Origin: Posidonia oceanica
Lineage: Eukaryota; Streptophyta; Magnoliopsida; Alismatales; Posidoniaceae
Length of the DNA stretch: 64,000 nucleotides
Assembly (NCBI GenBank): GCA_037176725.1
Contig: JAZBRS010000035.1
Coordinates: forward strand, 48,990,001-49,054,000
Direction: 5' to 3'
In this document: piece by piece, positions 57,721 to 64,000 of the stretch
Layout of the letters: each line of letters begins with the position of its first letter
Position numbering within the stretch: the stretch's first letter is position 1
Notes under the pieces: model-generated
Told to the model about the DNA's origin: nothing
Database searches by the model: none
The model's input: only the letters and a program-made list of their open reading frames with translations
Translations under genes and position numbers: made by a program

Positions 57721-60700
57721 TGTTGATACCCCATTTTGACAGACTGAATTAATGGAATCCTTCTGGTGGCTTCTGAACCAAAACCTAGATCCAAAACCAC
57801 ACCTTTCTCTTCATCCTTCTCTTCAAATCAAGCCCAAAACAAAACCTAGAATCACACCCATTTCCTAAACCCAAAAACCATCCAAACACCATAGGAAAAC
57901 CCATCCTTTCCAACCTAGAAGACCCTCCTAAAAACCCTTAAAATTTCAAACCAAAACTACTCCCAAAAACTTTAGAAAATCTAGGTAAAACTACCTATTT
58001 TCTAGACCCCAAAACCCTTCCAAAAAGCTTCCAAAATCCCACTTCAAATCCTAGGTTAAACACTAGAAATCCTAGGTCGCACCCTCACCAAATCCCACTT
58101 CATTTCCAAACCTCTATCCCCATCATCTCTCCAAATTATCCTTTTCTCTCTCCAAAATTATTCTTTTCTCTCTCCTCTCTATCCTCCTTCTCATTCTCCT
58201 TCTTTTCCTTCCCTTCTCTCTCCTTTTCTTGCTTGGCAATGGGCCCACCTTGTGCATCTTTCCTTCCTGTATTTTATTTGTATTTTTATTTTATTTTTAT
58301 GTTACCTCTTGATTTTCTAATATTTAATTTCCTTCCTCCCCTCTCTTTCTTCTTTCTTTCTCCATTTCTTTCTTTTCTTCTTCCTCTCCTTTTCCTTTTC
58401 TTTTCTTCCACTAAATCTTTAAAATTCTAATTAAGAAAAGGAAAACAAATCAAAACCTTAAAAAGAAATAATTAAAAAACTTGAACAAACAATTAAAAAC
58501 AAAAACCCAACTAAAACCAACTAAAAAACTAAGAATGCAATCTAAAAAATACAAAACAAACAAAAAGAAAATGTTATTAAAAACAAACAAAAGAAAAATA
58601 TAATCAAAACAAACAAAAGCAAGAATCCTATTAAAAATAACAACAAATCAAAAACAAATCCTAAAAAAGAAGAAACAATAAAAAAACCCTAAGATAAGTA
58701 ATTAAAAAAAAACAATTAACAAATCTAAGGAAACAATTAAAGAACAATTTAAAACACTTAATTAAAAAGAAAAAGAGGAGAAACCTAACAAGAAGAACTC
58801 AACTTAAACAATTAAAAAACTTAACAAACATTTAAAACAAAATTAAAAAACAATTTAAAGAAAAACTTGAAGAAAAATCATAAAAACTTAAAACAAAAAC
58901 AAAAACTCCTCCTAACCTTAATTAATTAAAAAAGCAATCCTTTAAAAACCTAAATAAAAATCCTAACCTAAAAACAACTATTTATAATATTTCTAAATCT
59001 TTTTATTTCATTTTAATCTTTTTCTTCCTTTTCTTCCTTTCCTTTTTTTTTCTTTCTTCCCTATCTCTTTCCTTTTCTTTCTTAATTTTCTTTTCCTTCT
59101 TTGGCCCAGTCCGGTCCACTCCTGCAACCTCCTCCCCTCCTTCCCTTCTTTTCTTTTTTTTTTCTTTCTTTCTTTTCCCGCGAGCCCGGCCCACTCTTGA
59201 CCTGCTTCCTCCTTCTTCCCTCCTTTCCTCCTTCTTCCTTCTTCTTCTGCTTCTTCTTCTTCTCCCGCGAGGCTGCATCAACATTCCCTCCTGGTTTTGA
59301 AATCAAAATCTCCCCCTCCATCCAATCGATCAACAGCACCTCCCTTCTCTTAGCTCTCTCAACCCTTTCTTTGGCAGCATTAACTCCTGTCGTCTCACCG
59401 GTCGCAGCCATCAATTGCAGTTCTTCGCGCCGGTGGAATTTCAAATCCACAGCTCGCGCTGCTCAACCCATTCCAGCTTTGATAAAACTAGAATTCTCCT
59501 CCTCCTTCCACACCTTTTTTGCCATCCAGAGAGAGCACCAGAGAGAGCGTGAGAAGCCCAGCAGAATCCCTTCCTCCTCCTCTGAAATTCCTCCTCCTTC
59601 CCTCTGAAATCCAGACCCGTCCCAGGCCTCCAATCCATCCAAAATCCATCCCCAACTTCACTTGAAATCCCAGCATTCACCTCCACCCATCTACGCCTCG
59701 AACCAACCCAGATTCACCCCAAAAGCACCTGAAATCCTTCACCAGAACCCATCTCCACCTCTCCCAAAATTCCCAACTCCACAGACTCCAGAATCAGCCC
59801 AAACTCTCCCCAGCTACTCACCTGACCTTCACCTTCCCAAACCACCCAGCATCACACCTTCACTCTCACCACAGCTCCAACCCGCCACCGCAAACAGTTA
59901 CACCTTTTTCTGTCCGAAAACCAACCCATCAGCCAACTTCCAGCACAGCGTCCTTCAGACCAAACCAAGCCTCCAAACACCCTCACCAGACACCCAGAAG
60001 TCCACCAGCACCCTCCATTCAGCCCGAGGAGTGACAGAATCCTCCCGCTACCTTCGGCTGTCTCTGTGCACCCAAAAAATCCCATTTCTTCCGCTGGCCT
60101 GCAAAACTTGCGCCCGAGCATCCAGTGAGCACCGGAGCATCACCAGGAGCAGATCCAGATCCTCGCGAGCCGCCGAGGACGCCTCCAGCAGTCAGACCAC
60201 CACCGCCGACCTCTGCTAAAGCTGCTGACGTCGGGGCAGCGATTCAGCCGTCGAAACAGGTGCCTATCTTCCCCAGTAGCTTAGACTTCTTCATCTCTTG
60301 CTCCCCGACACATTAGACTATGGTTCCGGTTCCTGTCGCCCGAAGTCAACTCCGCCGCTGATCCGTCTTCTCCGGCGAGCCTCTGCGCTCGAATCGTCGC
60401 TTTGGCCCCCAAATCCCCCGCCGTCGATCCCTCGAGCACCGTGGAGCCTCCAGCGATGCTGCCCTGTCCACCATTTCCACCGTCGATGCCTCCTTCCTCC
60501 GGTCTGCTTCCAGAAGCTCTGCAGAACTCCGCCGCCCTCTCCGGTCAGCTCCAGCACCCGTCATGGCGCGACGACACGTCTCCGGCCTCCGTGCACCTCC
60601 GGCACACCTCCTCAGCCCATCAGCGCCGCCCCAGCACCCCTTCTTCCCCGGCTCCGGCCTCTGTTAGCATTTCGCTACAGTGTCCTGATTTTTTTTATTT

Positions 60701-62417
60701 TCTTTCGTTTCGTTTGCTTTTATTTTTACTTAACTTAGGAATCTTTCCATAAAATTGCATTTTTACCTTGCTATTTTGTTTATTTGCTTTCCAGTCCTAC
60801 CATCGTTTAAGATTCATTTAATTCTGAAATAAAACCATATGAAATTGCATAAAAAGTCTGTGTTTTCCTTTATTTGCATGTTAGTCCAGCTGCTGTATAA
60901 ACTCTTTAGTTTTCCTTTATTTTTAGCCCTACATGTTATTTTTATTACTTGTTAGTCCTCTGCAATTACAGTTTTTTTAGTTTTTCTTTAATTCCAGCCC
61001 AGTTACTTATTTTATTTGCATATTGATCCTGCTCGACTTCAAAATAACTTTCTGTCTTTTAAGTTCCAGCCCAGTTATTTATTTTATTTGCATGTTGATC
61101 CTGCTCTAGTTCAAATATCTTTTCTTCTTCTTTGTTTCCAGTCCAGTAGCTATTTATTTTTGCATCTAAGTCATGTGGTTGTTAAATGTCATTTAAATAT
61201 ATGTTTTTACCTTATTACATTGCTTTTTAGTCCTTCTTTTTATTTTATTTGCAAGTCAATCCGCTGATCTGTTGATTAATTCATTTAATTTCTTGTTTTA
61301 CCTTATTACATTGCACTTTTCTCCTGCTTTATTTTATTTTTGCACTTTGATCCTCTACATGCATGCACAGCATCACTTATTTGCATTTTTTCCTTATAAA
61401 ATTGCATTTTAGCCCCTGCATGATTTTAAATTACATCTCAGTCCTCTACATGTTTACAAAAATCATTTAACAGCATATTTTACCTTATAAAATTGCATTT
61501 TAGCCCTTGCATGATTTAAAATTGCATTTTAGTCCTTTGCATGTTTACAAAAATCATTTAACAGCATATTTTACCTTATAAAATTACATTTTAGCCCCTG
61601 CATGATTTAAAATTGCATTTTAGTCCTCTGCATCTTTAGAAAAATCATTTAATTGCATATGTTACCTTATTAAATTGCATTTCAGACCCTGCATTTTATT
61701 TTATTTGCATCCAGACCCACAAGTTTTCAAAAATATTACAGTTAGACCCCTAACTTTTCAAAATCATTGCATATAGGTCCTTAACTTTTCAAAAACTTTG
61801 CTTATAGGTCCTTAACTTTTCTAAAACATCACACTTAGGTCATTTTTTGCATTTTTGCATGCATTGCACCCATGCATCATTGCATTTAGCTTTTTTGCAC
61901 ACTTTTAAGCACTTCTAGCTCCCATGTATGTGGGAGGACCTGTTTTGCACACCCCTAGGACCTCTTTTACACTTAGATCCCTTCTTCTCCCCTGTTCTTG
62001 GGCCTTCTGCCTTGAAGCCTGGATATCTTCTGATCGGCCTGTCGGATCTTCACAACCAAGTTACTTGGACAACCACGGTGGAGCGGACTTCAATGATGAC
62101 CAAGTTTTTCTCTGATCAGGCCTCAGATCTCCAAGGTAAGTCCTTCTGAACTCCTGCATGGCATCCATTGCACATCATTTGCATTGCATGCATTGTTTTT
62201 ACATCGCACTTTCCGAGCATGTAGATTAGGACTTCCTCTTCTTGCCTATCTACTCCATTCTCTCTTTTCGCGTACTCTTAGTATTTTTGGGTTGAGTTTT
62301 CCTTGGATTCACTACTAATTGCGACATTCTTCCCCCTTTTCCACGATCCGATTGCACTGCGAGCTTTTGGCAGCGTGCGAGACACATCGTGGGACATTTT
62401 GGTGGAAAACAGTCACA
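57721..62417 (+). repeat. 5' LTR of the right-edge element (4697 bp)
   Basis: It has the same architecture as the giant element's LTR in reverse: CCTAAACCC / CCTAG words (57,780-58,090), a pyrimidine tract (58,120-58,420), an A-rich zone (58,430-58,980), a second pyrimidine tract (59,000-59,270), a C-rich zone (59,270-60,660) and TTGCATTTTAGTCC sub-repeats (60,730-61,900). Pro/Ser-rich frames at 59101-60738 are not convincing proteins. Confidence 0.85.
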
Positions 62418-62423
62418 GGATAG

Positions 62424-62441
62424 TGGTGATCCCTCCACTTG
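62424..62441 (+). other. Primer-binding site of the right-edge element
   Basis: TGGTGATCCCTCCACTTG lies 6 nt after the LTR end. It shares TGGTGA with the giant element's site but diverges afterwards, so pairing with the same tRNA is uncertain. Confidence 0.55.
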
Positions 62442-62599
62442 CTTCCTTTCCCCTTTGTAGGTCTTTACACCTACATTACGTGGTCCTTAAGCGGTGTTTG
62501 TTCTCACACTTACACCACTTGCCTCTCCTTACTTGTCTTGCTCTTCCCCTTTGCCTGTTTTTACATCTGCATTGCATGGCTTTTACGATGTTTTGTTTC

Positions 62600-62719
62600 G
62601 TTTGTTTCTCGCACCGTTTTACGTGCCCTCTTTGTTTCTTGCACCGTTTTGCATGCCTGCTTTGTTTCTTGCACTGTTTTGCGTGCATGCTTTGTTTCTT
62701 GCACTGTTTTGTCTGCCTC
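62600..62719. repeat. Four 30-bp tandem repeats in the leader
   Basis: Four units of the form CTTTGTTTCTTGCACCGTTT followed by TGCATGCCTG, with unit starts near 62600, 62630, 62660 and 62690. The hydrophobic Phe/Leu/Cys frame across them (62303-63006) follows from T-rich repeat composition. Confidence 0.85.
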
Positions 62720-64000
62720 TTTTGCATGTTCTGCTTGCTCCTCCGTGCCAACTCCTAGCGAGTCACCTTCTGGCAACTCTGCTTAGGTTTTGCACCTGCA
62801 TCACCTGCTTCGCCTTGGCATTTGCTTTGCCTTGTCTGCTTTGGCTTTCTTGGTTGTTTACTTGCTTTATTCTCTACTTCTGCTCTTATTTGCTTTACTG
62901 CTTACCTGTCTTTATCTTTCTTTATCTATTTGCTTATTACTGCTTTATTTCTTGCATAATGCATGTCTACATACTTGTTTGGCAACAATACATGCTTTTT
63001 GAGTGATGAATGCTTCTTTTACACACTTGCTATGTCACTGCACACGCACATACCCTGTATATATGCCTTTTGACATGATGAATGTTTTCCCTTCACTATC
63101 ATGCTCACAAACACCTGCACATGCCATGTACTTGCCTTTTGCAGCGATGTATGTTGTTTGCCTGCCATATTTGGTTGATTTTCTTCCTTTTGCACATGCC
63201 ATGTCTAGGATAGTAGAGACTGATTGCTTTCCCTGTGGCTAACTAAAAATGGCAAGTAAAAAGAAGTTCTAGGAGCAACTAGAGACTTCAAACAAACCTG
63301 CATCCCCCTTGAGTTAATAAAACATGCAAGATAAAAAACTCTAAGCATTTGCATAAGCATCATATTGGGCATGCATCCTCTCATCTGAGTCCAGCTATAG
63401 TCTGCGAAGGATGGTTCCGACCACTTGTTCCACTGCTTTTGGCGTGGCCCAAGTCAGTCGGTCTGTCCCCCCATGTCCAGGGGTCGTGTTGGTGCTACTG
63501 GAGGGTACTACCCACGCTTTAACGGGGTCAGGGCCACCAACGCACCACCCTGTCATTACCTCAGCTTTGGCTAGGAGTTCGACAGGGAACCTGCTTTTTC
63601 TGACCTGAGTCGGTGACCCGTACACTTGAGAGTACCCGAAGTAGATTACCTACTAGGATACACTAGATGGGTGAGGGAGAGCATGCTAGATAGCATACAT
63701 ATCATTCATGCCATTTAACTTAACTCATTTGCATCTTTCATTCTGTTTCTAATCCCTGTTTGCTTCTGTTTGTGTTAGCAATGATCGGTAAGCGAGTTCC
63801 CTTGCTGGAGCTTGAGTACTGTCCCCTTCTGACACCACTGTTGCGACCTTTGTTCGCGACCATTCCCCTTCTGAGTTATCCACCTTTGCAACGATAGCTC
63901 CTACTAGGACTCGTCCTCTTCATCCTTGTCGCAGCCTTATCCTCACGCGCTCTAGGTCAGCAATGGCCTAGTACGTTAGTGAGCCTCTCTTTACTCTTGT
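62720..64000 (+). other. Leader of the right-edge element
   Basis: No gene is seen up to the window edge. 63,240-63,720 is the family's conserved leader block (GGGGGTCGTGTT-like and CTCACCCATC words), also present twice in the giant element. After 63,780 the sequence is unassigned and may approach the Gag start. Confidence 0.6.

Larger units (their letters stand above)
57721..64000 (+). mobile_element. Second Tat/Ogre-like element, 5' end only
   Basis: A long LTR begins TGTTGATACCCCATTTTGAC at 57721 and ends CAGTCACA at 62417. Six nt later there is a primer-binding site starting TGGTGA, in the same spacing as in the giant element. The interior to the window edge matches the giant element's leader in complement (63,380-63,710 against 42,453-42,790). 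The element is on the plus strand. Its coding part, 3' LTR and target duplication lie beyond 64000; the five bases before it are CATAT. Confidence 0.85.

Noticed and set aside
57485..57739. An 84-residue frame preceded by an intron-like GTGTGCAG end
   Set aside because: It runs into the LTR start at 57721 and has no recognisable domain; possibly a relic, not supportable as a gene.
59101..60738. Pro/Ser-rich frames (168, 185 and 146 residues) resembling a plant proline-rich protein
   Set aside because: They are within the LTR of the right-edge element, in pyrimidine- and C-rich zones, with no signal, domain or consistent phase.
62303..63006. Leu/Phe/Cys-rich frames resembling a membrane protein
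   Set aside because: They cross the LTR end and the primer-binding site and run through T-rich 30-bp repeats; this is leader sequence.

Overview
This window looks like intergenic DNA from a large, repeat-rich seed plant genome, probably an angiosperm. I found no host gene and no RNA gene. Almost every base belongs to nested LTR retrotransposons. The main evidence is plant-type Ty3/gypsy domains (Tekay-type integrase with chromodomain, Tat/Ogre-type Gag remnants), plant-type primer-binding sites, and stop codons of the kind left by cytosine deamination in CG/CHG context.

Layout. Positions 1-2280 hold a decayed Gag fragment and AT-rich remains of an older element. Positions 2286-57194 are one giant, non-autonomous, Tat/Ogre-like LTR retrotransposon on the minus strand. 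It has two LTRs of about 4.74 kb (2286-7032, and 43401-47938 plus 56996-57194) and is bounded by an exact 5-bp target-site duplication, GTATC (2281-2285 and 57195-57199). Read along its own sense strand it runs: 5' LTR, primer-binding site (43394-43377), a leader containing a duplicated block of about 640 bp, a Gag-like reading frame (41622 downwards) that carries three tandem copies of one small Cys/His domain, an AT-rich spacer, a 61-bp tandem array of about 24.9 kb (32693-7766), short hairpin modules, a polypurine tract (7048-7033) and the 3' LTR.

Two later insertions sit inside it. A solo LTR of a related family (34756-39945, target-site duplication GCAGT) splits the third Gag-domain copy. 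A complete but inactivated Tekay-type chromovirus (47939-56990, target-site duplication TTAGG) lies in the 5' LTR. Removing both leaves an ancestral element of about 40.7 kb, of which about 60% is the 61-bp array. It has no protease, reverse transcriptase or integrase and would need an autonomous relative to move.

After a 0.5-kb unassigned spacer, a second element of the same superfamily begins on the plus strand at 57721. It has a 4.7-kb LTR and a primer-binding site at 62424, and its leader is homologous to that of the giant element. It runs off the right edge.

The most interesting object is the giant element with its internal satellite. Each unit of the array can form a short hairpin whose stem is largely kept while the loop varies. 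The array is bracketed by matched hairpin modules and has higher-order duplications. Percent identities were judged by eye and copy number is span divided by period; no alignment was run.
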